64,000 bases of DNA from Zavarzinia marina. Lineage in GTDB: Bacteria > Pseudomonadota > Alphaproteobacteria > Zavarziniales > Zavarziniaceae. Shown here piece by piece: positions 63,867 through 64,000 of the stretch (position 1 is its first letter; each line of letters opens with the position of its first letter). The stretch covers positions 27,341 through 91,340 of the forward strand of contig NZ_JAKGSB010000009.1 of NCBI RefSeq assembly GCF_021568905.1. Direction: 5' to 3'. The notes beneath the pieces were generated by a model that did no database searches, was not told the DNA's origin, and worked only from the letters and a program-made list of their open reading frames with translations. The position numbers and the translations under genes are program-made.

Positions 63867-64000
63867 TTACCTGTTTTGGCGGTTGTCGATGAGGTCTGTG
63901 ACGACGGAGGGATCGGCGAGGGTGGAGGTGTCGCCGAGGGCGCCGAACTCGTTCTCGGCGATCTTGCGGAGGATGCGGCGCATGATCTTGCCGGATCGGG
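63867..64000 (-). CDS. acs: Acetyl-CoA synthetase, C-terminal fragment (cut by window edge)
   Basis: The last 44 codons are present. They include [19 protein letters not shown], the conserved C-terminal motif of acetyl-CoA synthetase with the catalytic lysine that is acetylated to switch the enzyme off, followed by [19 protein letters not shown] and a TAA stop at 63869-63867. The full enzyme activates acetate to acetyl-CoA through acetyl-AMP. The rest of the gene lies beyond base 64000. A near-duplicate of the final 15 bases lies just past the stop. Confidence 0.93.
   Translation of the reverse strand, partial: RSGKIMRRILRKIAENEFGALGDTSTLADPSVVTDLIDNRQNR

Overview
The window reads as a high-GC alphaproteobacterial chromosome carrying most of an integrated tailed phage. 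The taxonomic hints are a 180-kDa-type NAD-glutamate dehydrogenase, a PraR-like HTH regulator, tail-tip proteins of the gene-transfer-agent type (DUF2460, DUF2163, NlpC/P60), and DUF2924/DUF3489/DUF6362-type phage genes. I cannot resolve the order or genus.

Bases 1 to about 39,340 are a siphovirus-type prophage or phage-derived island; its left end lies outside the window. The late operon is on the minus strand and reads from about 18.5 kb down to base 1: small and large terminase, gpW-like connector, portal, a prohead protease/major capsid fusion, DUF2190 protein, head-tail joining protein, DUF6441 protein, tail terminator, tail tube, tail assembly chaperone, tape measure, DUF2460, DUF2163, NlpC/P60 peptidase and a gpJ-like tail tip protein. 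The chaperone carries an A AAA AAC slippery site in the correct frame, so a -1 frameshift should make a G/GT-like fusion. Two small plus-strand genes (18.6-19.5 kb) separate the late block from an early minus-strand operon (31.98 to 19.5 kb). The early operon encodes an AlpA-like HTH protein, a RecA-like ATPase, a possible ssDNA-binding protein, a DEAD/DEAH helicase, a PD-(D/E)XK nuclease, a primase/helicase, a RuvC-like resolvase and two DNA methyltransferases. A 434-base non-coding interval with dispersed inverted repeats and two hairpins follows the primase/helicase gene and is a candidate origin or structured leader.

Bases 32.0-39.3 kb are the accessory end. Two unrecognised proteins plus a DUF2188 protein are transcribed divergently from an XRE regulator and an ImmA/IrrE metallopeptidase. 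Next comes a serine recombinase cassette (small ORF, DUF2924, recombinase without zinc-ribbon cysteines, HTH partner) and a DUF3883 nuclease-like gene. The island ends before an intact tRNA-Ser(GGA).

From 39.7 kb onward the sequence is chromosomal. A complete N-type F-ATPase operon (atpDCQRBEFAG, 40.4-47.0 kb, minus strand) is divergent from a Tat-type sulfatase translationally coupled to its formylglycine-generating enzyme. Then follow nitronate monooxygenase, L-asparaginase, an OYE-family oxidoreductase, a class III aminotransferase, a PraR-like regulator, a phytanoyl-CoA dioxygenase family protein, NAD-glutamate dehydrogenase, a UMF1-type MFS transporter and the C-terminus of acetyl-CoA synthetase at the right edge. 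Several intergenic gaps hold perfect hairpins of the REP or terminator type.
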